DNA of 64,000 nucleotides from Nocardiopsis sp. JB363 (GTDB lineage Bacteria; Actinomycetota; Actinomycetes; Streptosporangiales; Streptosporangiaceae): contig NZ_FRFF01000019.1 in NCBI RefSeq assembly GCF_900143625.1, forward strand, positions 1-64,000. The letters are read 5' to 3'. Under the pieces are notes generated by a model, which saw only the letters and a program-made list of their open reading frames with translations, did no database searches and was not told where the DNA came from. This document shows, piece after piece, positions 28,041-37,717 of this stretch (the first letter of the stretch is position 1; every line of letters starts with the position of its first letter). Made by a program: the position numbers and the translations under genes.

Positions 28041-29047
28041 GCGCACTACGCGGTGGCACGGGCACCGTGACCGTGCTGCTGGTGCTGATCTTCGTGGTCA
28101 TCGCCACCCAGAACCCGTCGTTCTTCGAGGGACCGCCGCTCATGGCGTTCGCGAAGAAGGCGGCCCCCTTGGTCGTCCTCGCGATCGGCCAGTACCTGGT
28201 GATCGTCTCCGGCGAGTTCGACCTGTCGGTCGGTTCGCTGGTGGGCGCCCAGGTGGTGATCGCCGCGCGCCTCATCGACGGCGATCAGGCGATGACCTAC
28301 CCGGTGATCGGGCTGATGCTGCTCTTCGGTCTGTTGGTCGGCCTGGTCAACGGCCTGGTCACCACCCTGCTGAAGGTCCCGTCGATCATCACCACCCTCG
28401 GCACGATGCTGATCCTCTTCGGTGCCGTGCGCTACTGGACGGGAGGTGCCCCCACCGGGGCCCTGTCGGAGGACTTCCGCGTGTTCGGCCGGCACGGTCC
28501 CGACGGTGTCCCGGTGATCGGCCAGCTCCCCTGGGCGTTGGTCATCGCCGTGGTGCTCACGGTCGGGGCGATCCTCCTGATGCGTTCGCCCTACGGACGC
28601 TCCCTCATGGCGACCGGTGACAACGACACCGCCGCCGCCTTCTCCGGGGTCCGGGTGTGGCGGGTGCGCACTCTGGCCTTCGTCGGTTCCTCCCTCATGG
28701 CCACCGTGGCCGCCATTCTCATCGGTGGTTTCGCCGGGGTCACCGCCCAGGTCGGCGAGGGGCTGGAGTTCACCGCCATCACCGCCGTCGTCCTCGGCGG
28801 CGTGGTGTTGGGCGGTGGTCGCGGGACCGTCGTGGCCGCCGTGCTCGGCGCCCTCACCGTCGAGGCGCTCTTCACACTGTTCAACCAGCTGTACCTGCCG
28901 TCGACCATCCAGCCGACGGCCCAGGGACTCATCATCATCGCGGCGGTGGCCTACGCCTCCCGCCGCGGCGACCTGCGTCTACCGGAGCGTCTGCGAAGGC
29001 GGCCGGACCACCCGAACGAGCGACAGCTCGACTCTTCCAGGAGGTAA
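28037..29047 (+). CDS. Sugar ABC transporter permease (second subunit)
   Basis: The 336-residue permease belongs to the same family as its neighbour: GQYLVIVSGEFDLSVGSLVGAQ, GLVNGLVTTLLKVPSIITTLGTM, and AVVLGGVVLGGGRGTVVAAVLG. Two different permeases imply a heterodimeric pore. The lipoprotein gene follows after 5 bp. Confidence 0.93.
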   Translation: MSALRGGTGTVTVLLVLIFVVIATQNPSFFEGPPLMAFAKKAAPLVVLAIGQYLVIVSGEFDLSVGSLVGAQVVIAARLIDGDQAMTYPVIGLMLLFGLLVGLVNGLVTTLLKVPSIITTLGTMLILFGAVRYWTGGAPTGALSEDFRVFGRHGPDGVPVIGQLPWALVIAVVLTVGAILLMRSPYGRSLMATGDNDTAAAFSGVRVWRVRTLAFVGSSLMATVAAILIGGFAGVTAQVGEGLEFTAITAVVLGGVVLGGGRGTVVAAVLGALTVEALFTLFNQLYLPSTIQPTAQGLIIIAAVAYASRRGDLRLPERLRRRPDHPNERQLDSSRR

Positions 29048-29052
29048 CCCCC

Positions 29053-30267
29053 ATGCGCGCATCCCGCGTACTCCTCGCCGGCGCGGCCGGCCTGACGCTG
29101 ATACTCAGCGCCTGTACGACCGACGCACCCGAAGACCCCGACGGCGCCTCCGCCGACGGTGAGAACGGCGGTGAGCTGACCCCGGACGCCGAGTGGTTCG
29201 ACCAGGCCGAGTTCGACGCCCAGCTCGCCCAGCGCGACATCGAGCCCGAGGGACCGGCCGACGAACCCTGGATGCAGGCGATCGAACCCGAGTGGGTCGA
29301 CACCGCCGACTTCGCCATCGACGACCCGGAGGACGCGCACGTGTGCTTCTCCAACGCGTCGGTGTCCAACCCCTGGCGCGTGACCGGCTTCATCACCATG
29401 GAGCAGCAGGTCGAGGCGTTGGTCGACGAGGGCCGGATCGGAAGCTTCGACAGCTCCGACGCGGCCGACGACGACAACCAGCAGATCTCCGACATCCAGG
29501 CCTTCGTGGATTCGGGGAACTGCGACGCGATCATCATCTCCCCGTCCACCACCGCCACCCTCACCCCGGCGGTGGAGACCGCCTGTGAGAGCGGCGTGCC
29601 GGTCGTCGTCTTCGACCGTGGCGTGAACAGCGACTGCATGGTCACGTTCATCCACCCGATCGGTGGTTACGCCTACGGCGCGGACGCGGCCGACTTCCTG
29701 GTGGAGAACCTGGACCCGGGTTCGACCGTCCTGGCACTGCGCATCCTGCCCGGTGTGGACGTGCTGGAGCACCGGTGGGCCGCCGCCCAGGAGATCTTCG
29801 GCGACAGCGAGTTGGACGTGCTCGGCTTCGAGTTCACCGAGGGCGACGGCGCCCAGATCAAGGACCTGGTCTCCCAACACCTGCAACGTGGTGAGGTCAA
29901 CGGCATCTGGATGGACGCCGGTGACGGCGCCGTGGCGGGTCTGGAGGCCTTCGAGGACGCCGGTCAGCCCTACCCGGTGATCGCCGGTGAGGACGAGCTG
30001 AGCTTCATGCGCAAGTGGGACGAGGAGGGGCTGACCGCGATCGGGCCGGTGTACTCCAACTTCCAGTGGCGCACCCCGGTGATCGCCGCCGGCATGATCC
30101 TCGCGGGCGAGGAGGTCCCGGCCGAGTGGATCCTGCCTCAGGAGCCGGTCCGCGAGGACGACCTCGACGAATACCTGGACCGCAACTCCGACATGCCCTC
30201 CCTGCACTACGCGAAGTTCGGCGGCGAGGACCTGCCGGGCTTCCCCGAGGCGTGGGTGGACCGGTAG
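29053..30267 (+). CDS. Sugar-binding lipoprotein of the ABC transporter
   Basis: The 404-residue protein has a lipoprotein signal (residues 1-19 with lipobox LILSACTT) and an acidic linker. A type 1 periplasmic-binding fold follows (FSNASVSNPWRVTGFITMEQQ, QAFVDSGNCDAIIISP, GVPVVVFDRGVNS). AGGAGG precedes the ATG. It captures the ligand outside the membrane for the permeases. The family mostly binds sugars and polyols; the ligand is unknown. Confidence 0.93.
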   Translation: MRASRVLLAGAAGLTLILSACTTDAPEDPDGASADGENGGELTPDAEWFDQAEFDAQLAQRDIEPEGPADEPWMQAIEPEWVDTADFAIDDPEDAHVCFSNASVSNPWRVTGFITMEQQVEALVDEGRIGSFDSSDAADDDNQQISDIQAFVDSGNCDAIIISPSTTATLTPAVETACESGVPVVVFDRGVNSDCMVTFIHPIGGYAYGADAADFLVENLDPGSTVLALRILPGVDVLEHRWAAAQEIFGDSELDVLGFEFTEGDGAQIKDLVSQHLQRGEVNGIWMDAGDGAVAGLEAFEDAGQPYPVIAGEDELSFMRKWDEEGLTAIGPVYSNFQWRTPVIAAGMILAGEEVPAEWILPQEPVREDDLDEYLDRNSDMPSLHYAKFGGEDLPGFPEAWVDR

Positions 30268-31134
30268 ATGCGCGCGCTGGGGGTCAACACCTGGGTATGG
30301 ACGTCTCCGCTGACCGACACCGCACTGGAACGGATCGCGCCCCGCGCCGCCGGGTGGGGGTTCGACCTGCTGGAACTGCCGGTGGAGAACATCGGTGACT
30401 GGGACCCCCGGCGTGCCCGCGTCCTCCTGGAGGACCTGGGGTTGGACGCGAGTGTGGTGCTGGTCATGGGCCCGGGTCGGGAGCTGGTGGCGACCGACCC
30501 GGGTACCCGGAAGGCGACCCAGGACTACCTGAGACGGGTCGTGGACGCCGCGGCGGAGGTCGGTTCCACCGTCGTCGCGGGCCCGGCCTACGCCTCGGTC
30601 GGGCGTACGTGGCGGCTGTCCCCGTCTGAGCGGGCGGGGCTGCGCGCGGAACTCACCGAGGCGCTCGCCCCCGTGGTCGACCACGCGTCGACCGCGGGGG
30701 TGCGGGTCGCCGTCGAGCCGCTGAACCGGTACGAGACCAGTGTGCTCAACACCATGGACCAGGCCTTGGAAGTCCTGGCCGATCTGCCCGCGGAGCACTG
30801 CGGGCTGGCGCTGGACGTCTACCACATGAACATCGAGGAGAGGGATGTGGCGGACGCGATCACCCGCGCCGCCGGAAGGATCCATCACGTCCAGGTCTGC
30901 GCGAACGACCGAGGGACGCCCGGAGCCGACCACCTGGACTGGTCACGCATCGTGAACAACTTGGGCAAATCCGGTTACTTTGGTCCCCTGGTCATCGAGT
31001 CGTTCACTGCCGACAATGAGTCCATCGCCACGGCCGCGTCCGTGTGGCGGCCCCTGGCCGTCTCCCAGGACGCGATCGCGGTCGACGGTCTGGCCTTCCT
31101 CCGTTCGATCACGACCCCCGAACCGCCCACCTGA
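30268..31134 (+). CDS. Sugar phosphate isomerase/epimerase (tagatose/psicose 3-epimerase-like)
   Basis: The 288-residue TIM-barrel enzyme starts directly after the lipoprotein stop. Likely metal ligands are Glu in VAVEPLNRYE, Asp in ALDVYHMN, His in HHVQVCAND and Glu in LVIESF, as in D-tagatose/D-psicose 3-epimerases and inosose-handling relatives. It probably converts a keto-sugar derived from the imported compound, after the Gfo/Idh/MocA step. The substrate is inferred only from the family. Confidence 0.88.
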   Translation: MRALGVNTWVWTSPLTDTALERIAPRAAGWGFDLLELPVENIGDWDPRRARVLLEDLGLDASVVLVMGPGRELVATDPGTRKATQDYLRRVVDAAAEVGSTVVAGPAYASVGRTWRLSPSERAGLRAELTEALAPVVDHASTAGVRVAVEPLNRYETSVLNTMDQALEVLADLPAEHCGLALDVYHMNIEERDVADAITRAAGRIHHVQVCANDRGTPGADHLDWSRIVNNLGKSGYFGPLVIESFTADNESIATAASVWRPLAVSQDAIAVDGLAFLRSITTPEPPT

Positions 31135-31379
31135 GCCCCTCTCCCTCGATCTCCCTCTGTCCCCGGTCGAAAGGAGCCACTGTGGACTGAACACGGTGAG
31201 GCGGTCACCCCCGCTTCCGAACGCGATAGCAGGAACACCCCGAACGGTTCGCGCCCGCACCGCGACCGACGCCGGTCCCCCGACCGGCCCGGTCCACCGC
31301 GACCGCGAGCTCGTCCCTGCCGTCGGCGCCGGCACGCCGCACGGACTCATCGACCCCCCACCCCCAGGTGAGGTTCTCC

Positions 31380-34300
31380 GTGATCAGCAGACCCCTACGA
31401 GCACTCGCCGCGACGGCCGCGGCCGTCGCCATGGCCATCGGCCTGACGTCGGTCCCGGCCCAGGCCGACGAGGCCGAACAGGACACGTTCAGCGCGCTCA
31501 TCTTCTCCAAGACCACCGGTTTCCGACACGACTCCATCCCCCACGGCATCGCCCTCTACGAAGCGCTCGCCGAGGAACACGGCTTCGAGACCGAACACAC
31601 CGAGGACGCCGCCGTCTTCAACGACGAGGACCTGGCCCGCTTCGACGTGGTCATCTGGCTGTCCACCACCGGCGACGTCCTGGACGAGGAACAGCAGGCC
31701 GCCTTCGAGAACTACGTCCAGGAGGGCGGCGGCTACGTCGGCGTCCACTCCGCCTCCGACACCCACTACGACTGGGAGTGGTACGGGGAGCTGGTCGGCG
31801 CGTACTTCGCCAGCCATCCGCCCGGCACCCAGGACGCCGAGGTCATGGTCAACGACCGTGCCCACCCCTCCACCGACATGCTTCCGGCCAGCTGGGAGCG
31901 GCACGACGAGTGGTACGACTTCGACGTCAGCCCACGTGGTGACGTGCACGTCCTCGCGGGCCTGAACGAGGCCTCCTACGAGGAGGAGGTCGACCCCGCC
32001 GGGCAGATGGGCTTCGACCATCCGATCGCCTGGTGTCAGGTCTACGACGGCGGTCGGTCCTGGTACACGGGCGGCGGCCACACCACCGAGTCCTACACCG
32101 AGCCCGAGTTCTCCGAACACCTCCTGGGAGGTCTCCAGTGGGCCGCCGGACAGGTCGAGGGCGACTGCGGCGCCACCCAGTGGGACAACTTCGAGAAGGT
32201 GACGCTCGCCCAGGGCGAGGAGAACGTCGGCGAGCCCATGGGCATGGCGGTCCTGCCGGACGGCCGGGTCATGCACACCTCCCGCAACGGGCAGGTGTCC
32301 CTGTGGTCGCCGGACAGCTACAGCACCGCCGCGCTGGCGGACGTGCCCGTCTACGACCACGACGAGGACGGCCTTCAGGGCGTGGCCCTGGACCCGGACT
32401 TCGAGGAGAACGGATGGGTGTACCTGTACTACGCGCCCGTCCTGGACGGGGTCCCGTCCGGTGCCGCCCCCGAGGACGGCGAACCGGAGGACTTCGAACC
32501 CTACGAAGCGCACAACAACCTGTCGCGGTTCCAATTCGTGGACGGTGAGGAGCCGTCCCTGGACCTGGCCAGCGAACAGGTGATCCTGGAGGTCGAGGCC
32601 ACCCGCGGCATGTGCTGCCACGTCGGTGGCGACATCGACTTCGACCCGGACGGCAACCTGCTGTTGTCCACCGGTGACGACACCAGCGCGTTCGGCTCCG
32701 ACGGGTTCAGCCCGCACGACGAGCGCGAGACCCGCAACCCGGCCTTCGACGCCCAGCGCAGCTCGGGCAACACCAACGACCTGCGCGGCAAGCTGCTGCG
32801 GGTCTCGGTGAACGAGGACGGAAGCTACGACGTCCCCGAGGACAACCTGTTCCCGCCGGAGTCCTCCGACGGTGAGCTGACCCGCCCCGAGATCCTCGCC
32901 ATGGGTCTGCGCAACCCGTTCCGGTTCAGCGTCGACCAGGAGGACGGCAGCGTCTACCTGGCCGACTACGGGCCGGACTCCCCCGAGGCCGACCCCGAGC
33001 GAGGACCGCAGAACACGGTGACGTGGCACCACATCACCGAACCGGTCAACATCGGCTGGCCGTACTGCATCGGGAACAACTCCCCCTACGTCGACTACGA
33101 CTTCGGTGAAGGGACCTCGGGCGAGCCGTTCGACTGCGACGCGCCGGTCAACGACTCCCCGCGCAACACCGGACTGGAGGAGACTCCCCCGATCACCCCC
33201 GCGGCGATCTGGTACGACTACGACGAATCCGAGGAATTCCCGCACCTGGGCACGGGCGGCGGGGCCCCGATGGGCGGCCCGGCCTACGACTTCGACCCCG
33301 AGCTGGAGTCGGACAACAAGTGGCCCGAGTACTACGACGGCGTCCCGCTGCTGTACGAGTGGAGCCGCCAGTGGATCAAGCAGGTCCACCTCGACGACGA
33401 GGGCGGCGTCCTCGACATCACCGAGACCGTTCCGGACATCGACCTGGCCAACCCCATGGACATGGAGTTCGGCCCGGACGGCTCCCTGTACGTGCTGGAG
33501 TACGGCTCGGGCTGGTTCGGTGGCTCCGAGGACTCGGCGATCTCCCGTATCGACTACGCGGGTTCCGGGGACAGCCCGGTGGCCCGCATCGACACCGACG
33601 CCACCTCCGGCGCGGCGCCGCTGACGGTGGAGTTCTCCGGGGAGGAGTCCTTCCATCCCGGCGGTCTCGCCTTCGACCACGAATGGAACTTCGGTGACGG
33701 CGAGGGCTCGACCGAGGTCTCTCCGACACACACCTTCGAGGAGGCCGGACGCTACAACGTCTCCCTGACGGTGACGGACGAGGAGGGGCGCACGGGTACG
33801 GCCACGGTGTCGATCACCGCGGGCAACACCGCACCCGAGGTGGCGTTCCAGACGCCCGTGGACGGCCAGTTCTTCGACTGGGGCGACGACATCCCGTTCG
33901 ATGTGTCCGTGGAGGACGCCGAGGACGGCTCGATCGGGGACGGCGTCGACTGCGCCGACGTGGAGGTCACGTCCTCGCTCGGCCACGACACCCACGCCCA
34001 CCCCTGGACCCAGTACGAGGGCTGCGAGGGTGTCAGCGAGACCGGGACCGACGGCGGTCACGGCCATGACATGAACATCTTCTGGGTGCTCCAGGCCGAT
34101 TACACGGACGGTGGCGGGGACGATGCCCCGGCCCTGACCGGCGGCGACGGCGTCAAGCTCAACCCGTCACGGATGCAGGCCCAGTACTTCACCGACAGCG
34201 AGAACGTCGTCACCGAGGCCACCGAGGACCCCGAAGGAGGCCTCCGCAACGTCGGCGGTGTCTTCGACGGCAGCTGGCTCGCCTACGACCCGGTCAACCT

Positions 34301-35714
34301 GCACGGGGTCGAGCAGATCGGCTTCCGTGTGGCCTCCGAGGGGGCAGGCGGCGCCATCGAGGCCCGTGCGGGCTCCCCCGACGGCGAACTGGTCGGCTCC
34401 GTCGACGTCGAACCCACCGGCGGTTGGCAGGAGTGGACCGACGTCACCATGGACGTCACCGACCCGGGCGGCACGATGGAGCTGTACCTGGTCTTCGTCA
34501 ACGAGGACGCCGGCGCGGACGAGAACCTGTTCAACCTCAACTACTTCGACGTGAACGCCGACCACGACGACGGGCATGGTGATGGTCCCGAGACCACGCT
34601 GACCAGTCCCGAGGACGGCGCCTCCTACGAGGTGGGCGAGGACGTCCCGCTCTCCGCCGAGGTCACCGACCATGGCGAGGCCGGAATCGAGCAGGTGGAG
34701 TTCCTCGTCGACGGCGAGGCCGTGGCCACGGTCGACGAGGGTCCTTACGAAGCCACCTGGACCGACGTCGCCGAAGGAGAGTACGAGATCAGCGCGGTGG
34801 CCTCCGACGGTGCGGGCGGTACGGGGGCCTCGGCCACCCACACCGTCACCGTCGCCCCGGCGACCGAACCGGTCGAGTGCGCACCACCCACCTTGGAGGA
34901 GGGATACACCCCGCTGTGGGACGGCGCGTCCTTGGACGGCTGGAACATGGCCGGTCCGGGCGGCTTCGACGTCGTCGGGACCGACGACGGCTGTGTGCTC
35001 GAATCGTCGGGCGGCATGGGGCTGCTCTGGCACGAGACGGAGCTGGACTCCTACCGGTTGAAGGTCGACTACCTGACCCACGAGGAGACCGACAACTCCG
35101 GTGTCTTCGTCGGCTTCCCCGAGCCCGGTGACGACCCGTGGGTCGCCGTCGACGAGGGCTACGAGATCCAGATCGACCCGTACGGGGCGCCGTCGGGCGA
35201 CCCGATCAACCGGACGGGTGCCGTCTACGAATTCCAGGCGGCCACCTCCCACCCGGAGGTCGTGGGCGAGTGGAACACGATGGAGATCGAGGTCGACGAC
35301 CCCCACATCCGGATCCGGATCAACGGCGAACTGGTCAACGAGTTCGAGAACACCGACTCCGACCGTGACCTCTCCGCCGGACACGTCGGCCTGCAGAACC
35401 ACGGCGACGCCGACACGGTGTGGTTCCGCGACGTGCAGGTGACCGATGAGGTCACCGAACCGGAGCCGGTGACCTTCGCCGAGGTCACCGAACGGATCGA
35501 CGCCCTGTCCGAGGAAGGGGCACTGACCCCCTCCGAGGCCCGCCGCCTCACCACCCGTCTGGAGTTGGCCGAACACAACGTCGACGTGGGGCGCCCCACC
35601 CAGGCCGGCGACTCCCTGGACCGTTTCGTCGAGGTCGCCGAGACGGTGACCGATGAGTCCACGCGAGAGGAGTTGTTGGACCTGGCGGAAGGCCTCAGGT
35701 CCCTGACCGGGTAA
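31380..35714 (+). CDS. Secreted ThuA / glucose dehydrogenase-like / PKD / CBM6-like / DUF1080 multidomain protein
   Basis: The 1444-residue exported protein has a signal peptide (1-29, ending SVPAQA) and a ThuA-like domain (37-255). A beta-propeller resembling PQQ-dependent sugar dehydrogenases follows (about 268-725, GDIDFDPDGNLLLSTGDD). Next are a PKD domain (735-812, with FGDGEGS), an uncharacterised segment, a CBM6-like domain (932-1060) and an Ig-like domain (1070-1160). A DUF1080/3-keto-disaccharide hydrolase-like domain (1173-1355) and an ~80-residue helical C-terminus resembling the FIMAH domain complete it. The GTG at 31380 is preferred because AGGTGAGG precedes it; a GTG at 31368 is four codons upstream. 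It probably oxidises or cleaves glycosides outside the cell. PQQ use is not proven. Confidence 0.9.
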   Translation: MISRPLRALAATAAAVAMAIGLTSVPAQADEAEQDTFSALIFSKTTGFRHDSIPHGIALYEALAEEHGFETEHTEDAAVFNDEDLARFDVVIWLSTTGDVLDEEQQAAFENYVQEGGGYVGVHSASDTHYDWEWYGELVGAYFASHPPGTQDAEVMVNDRAHPSTDMLPASWERHDEWYDFDVSPRGDVHVLAGLNEASYEEEVDPAGQMGFDHPIAWCQVYDGGRSWYTGGGHTTESYTEPEFSEHLLGGLQWAAGQVEGDCGATQWDNFEKVTLAQGEENVGEPMGMAVLPDGRVMHTSRNGQVSLWSPDSYSTAALADVPVYDHDEDGLQGVALDPDFEENGWVYLYYAPVLDGVPSGAAPEDGEPEDFEPYEAHNNLSRFQFVDGEEPSLDLASEQVILEVEATRGMCCHVGGDIDFDPDGNLLLSTGDDTSAFGSDGFSPHDERETRNPAFDAQRSSGNTNDLRGKLLRVSVNEDGSYDVPEDNLFPPESSDGELTRPEILAMGLRNPFRFSVDQEDGSVYLADYGPDSPEADPERGPQNTVTWHHITEPVNIGWPYCIGNNSPYVDYDFGEGTSGEPFDCDAPVNDSPRNTGLEETPPITPAAIWYDYDESEEFPHLGTGGGAPMGGPAYDFDPELESDNKWPEYYDGVPLLYEWSRQWIKQVHLDDEGGVLDITETVPDIDLANPMDMEFGPDGSLYVLEYGSGWFGGSEDSAISRIDYAGSGDSPVARIDTDATSGAAPLTVEFSGEESFHPGGLAFDHEWNFGDGEGSTEVSPTHTFEEAGRYNVSLTVTDEEGRTGTATVSITAGNTAPEVAFQTPVDGQFFDWGDDIPFDVSVEDAEDGSIGDGVDCADVEVTSSLGHDTHAHPWTQYEGCEGVSETGTDGGHGHDMNIFWVLQADYTDGGGDDAPALTGGDGVKLNPSRMQAQYFTDSENVVTEATEDPEGGLRNVGGVFDGSWLAYDPVNLHGVEQIGFRVASEGAGGAIEARAGSPDGELVGSVDVEPTGGWQEWTDVTMDVTDPGGTMELYLVFVNEDAGADENLFNLNYFDVNADHDDGHGDGPETTLTSPEDGASYEVGEDVPLSAEVTDHGEAGIEQVEFLVDGEAVATVDEGPYEATWTDVAEGEYEISAVASDGAGGTGASATHTVTVAPATEPVECAPPTLEEGYTPLWDGASLDGWNMAGPGGFDVVGTDDGCVLESSGGMGLLWHETELDSYRLKVDYLTHEETDNSGVFVGFPEPGDDPWVAVDEGYEIQIDPYGAPSGDPINRTGAVYEFQAATSHPEVVGEWNTMEIEVDDPHIRIRINGELVNEFENTDSDRDLSAGHVGLQNHGDADTVWFRDVQVTDEVTEPEPVTFAEVTERIDALSEEGALTPSEARRLTTRLELAEHNVDVGRPTQAGDSLDRFVEVAETVTDESTREELLDLAEGLRSLTG

Positions 35715-35726
35715 CTCGACGAGCCG

Positions 35727-35756
35727 CGGCGGGGCCGGTGTTCCCCGGCCCCGCCG
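35727..35756 (+). terminator. Perfect 12-bp hairpin after the multidomain gene
   Basis: CGGCGGGGCCGG and CCGGCCCCGCCG pair around a 6-nt loop, 12 bp after the stop. The genes downstream run in the same direction, so it may terminate only partially or mark a transcript boundary before the ebo part. Confidence 0.7.
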
Positions 35757-35793
35757 TACCCCCAGCCGGCCAGTCTCAGGACAGGAGGTGCCC

Positions 35794-36546
35794 GTGAGCA
35801 CCCGGAAGGATCAGCACGATCAGGGCTCGACCGGGCCCGACACGACCGAGAAGGTGTTGACCCGCGACGCCGGCCGTCTCACCTGGTGGCTGACCGGCGG
35901 ATCCGTCCTGCTGGTCGGCGCCGTCATCGCGGTGGTGGTGACGGTCGTCGGCGGCGGCGACGACACCGTCACCCCGGACCCGGCCCGCGTCGCCGAACTG
36001 GAGGCCTCCGCGGCCGATCGCCACGTCGACCAGGTGGCGGAGCTCATCGAGCACACCCGCGCCGCGCACGAGGAACTCCTGCCCGTCATGGAGTCCCTGA
36101 GCGAGGTATTGCCCGCGGACGGAGCGGAACCCACCGGGGACCTCCCCGACTCCGAGAGCATCGCCGACTGGACCGCGACCGCCGACAACGCCCGCGCCCA
36201 CCTGGACCACGCCGAGTCCGGCGAGACCGGATTCAACGTCACCCACGCGGGGCTGCGCGGCTCCGTGGACGTGCTCGGCTCCACCTTGGACGCCCTCGAC
36301 GCCGCCGTCGAGGCCGACGAGGACCAGAGCGCGGAACTCCTCGAACTCACCGTCGACCTGCGCGACCAGGCGGTCCGCGCGTGGTCGGTGGCCGCCACCC
36401 AACTGGACGTGATCAGCATCGACGCCGGTCACGGCCACATCCACCTGTACCTTCCCGCCGCCCCGGGCAGCGGCGCGCTGGAACCCGACGAGGCCGAGGA
36501 CGGCGATGAGGCCGCCGACGGCGCGCCCGGACACGACGACCACTGA
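35794..36546 (+). CDS. Single-pass membrane protein, unknown
   Basis: The 250-residue protein has one membrane segment (about residues 34-53, SVLLVGAVIAVVVTVV) and a large, acidic, probably extracellular helical domain. Its tail is His/Asp-rich (APGHDDH), and a GHGHIHLYL stretch lies near residue 210. AGGAGG precedes the GTG at 35794; an upstream GTG overlaps that site. No family was recognised. Its place between the secreted fusion and the inositol-phosphate synthase ties it to the block. The His-rich parts could bind metal, but this is speculative. Confidence 0.8.
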   Translation: MSTRKDQHDQGSTGPDTTEKVLTRDAGRLTWWLTGGSVLLVGAVIAVVVTVVGGGDDTVTPDPARVAELEASAADRHVDQVAELIEHTRAAHEELLPVMESLSEVLPADGAEPTGDLPDSESIADWTATADNARAHLDHAESGETGFNVTHAGLRGSVDVLGSTLDALDAAVEADEDQSAELLELTVDLRDQAVRAWSVAATQLDVISIDAGHGHIHLYLPAAPGSGALEPDEAEDGDEAADGAPGHDDH

Positions 36547-36559
36547 CAGGGGAACCCGT

Positions 36560-37717
36560 ATGACACGAATCGGAGTGTGGTCGATCGGGGCGCGCGGATC
36601 GGTCGCCACCACGGCCGTCCTCGGCGCCCTGGCCGTCGGAGCCGGAGCCGCCGAGCCGACCGGGTGCGTCACCGAGCGCCCCGAGTTCGCCGACGCGAAC
36701 CTGCCCGGCATCGGTGACCTGGTGTTCGCCGGTCACGACGTCCGCGGCACCCATCTGGTCAAAAGCGCGGAGCCGCTGGCCAGGTCGGGGGTGTTGCCGC
36801 CGCATCTGCCCGAGGCGTTCGCCGAGGAACTGGGCGCGGTGGACCGGCGGATCCGCAAGGGGTTGGAGCCACGCCCCGAAGGGTTCTCCCGCCGCCACGC
36901 GGACGCCCTGGAGGAGGACATCCGGGCGTTCGCCGAAGCGGAGTCGCTGGAGCGCGTGGTGGTAATGGACGTGTCCAGCACCGAACCGACTCCGAGACCG
37001 ACCCCCGAGCTCACCGATCCCGACCTCTTGGAGGCGGCGCTGAACGCGGGGACCGCCCGGATTCCGGCGAGCTCGGTCTACGCGTACGCGGCCCTGCGCG
37101 CGGGCTGCTCCTTCGTGGAGTTCACGCCCAACGCGGGGCCACGGCCACCCGCCCTGGCCGCCTTGGCCGAACGGATGGGGGCGCCGTGGGCGGGTTCGGA
37201 CGGCAAGACCGGGGAGACCCTGGTCAAGAGCGCACTGGCGCCCATGTTCGCCGCCCGTGCCCTGCGGGTGCGTTCGTGGTCCTCCACCAACCTGCTCGGT
37301 GGTGGGGACGGGCGTACCCTCGACGACCCCGAGAGCAACGACAACAAGTCCTCGTCCAAGGCGCGCGGTCTGGAGCACCTGCTGGGGCACCCGGTGGACG
37401 GTCCGCTGCACATCGACTACGTGCCGGACCTGGGCGACACCAAGACCGCCTGGGACCACGTGTCCTTCGAGGGGTTCCTGGGCGCCCGGATGACCCTGCA
37501 GTTCACCTGGTCCGGGTACGACTCGGCGCTCGCCGCCCCGCTGGTGCTGGACCTGGCCCGATTGACCGCGCACGCGCATCGGACCGGCCGGGTCGGCCCG
37601 GTGCCCGAGCTGGGCTTCTTCTTCAAGGATCCGGCCGCGAGCGACGTGCACGGACTGTCCGAGCAGTGGCGGGCCCTGACGGCCTGGTGCGGCGGGGAGG
37701 AAGGGGGTCGCCGATGA
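36560..37717 (+). CDS. Inositol-3-phosphate synthase family protein
   Basis: The 385-residue protein has the N-terminal NAD-binding GVWSIGARGSVATT and a central FVEFTPNAGPRPPAL. It also has the family core SSTNLLGGGDGRTLDD and ESNDNKSSSKA. INO1 enzymes cyclise glucose 6-phosphate to myo-inositol 3-phosphate with NAD+. It lies at the head of the ebo-type genes and joins EboC by an ATGA overlap. Other ebo clusters carry a sugar-phosphate cyclase of the dehydroquinate synthase type (EboD). This one has no such gene, so the INO1-type cyclase may fill that slot. Confidence 0.88.
   Translation: MTRIGVWSIGARGSVATTAVLGALAVGAGAAEPTGCVTERPEFADANLPGIGDLVFAGHDVRGTHLVKSAEPLARSGVLPPHLPEAFAEELGAVDRRIRKGLEPRPEGFSRRHADALEEDIRAFAEAESLERVVVMDVSSTEPTPRPTPELTDPDLLEAALNAGTARIPASSVYAYAALRAGCSFVEFTPNAGPRPPALAALAERMGAPWAGSDGKTGETLVKSALAPMFAARALRVRSWSSTNLLGGGDGRTLDDPESNDNKSSSKARGLEHLLGHPVDGPLHIDYVPDLGDTKTAWDHVSFEGFLGARMTLQFTWSGYDSALAAPLVLDLARLTAHAHRTGRVGPVPELGFFFKDPAASDVHGLSEQWRALTAWCGGEEGGRR

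Noticed and set aside
31395..34067. 890-codon open frame opposite the ThuA/dehydrogenase fusion
   Set aside because: The plus-strand protein has a signal peptide and several recognisable domains. The minus frame arises from third-position GC bias and shows none.
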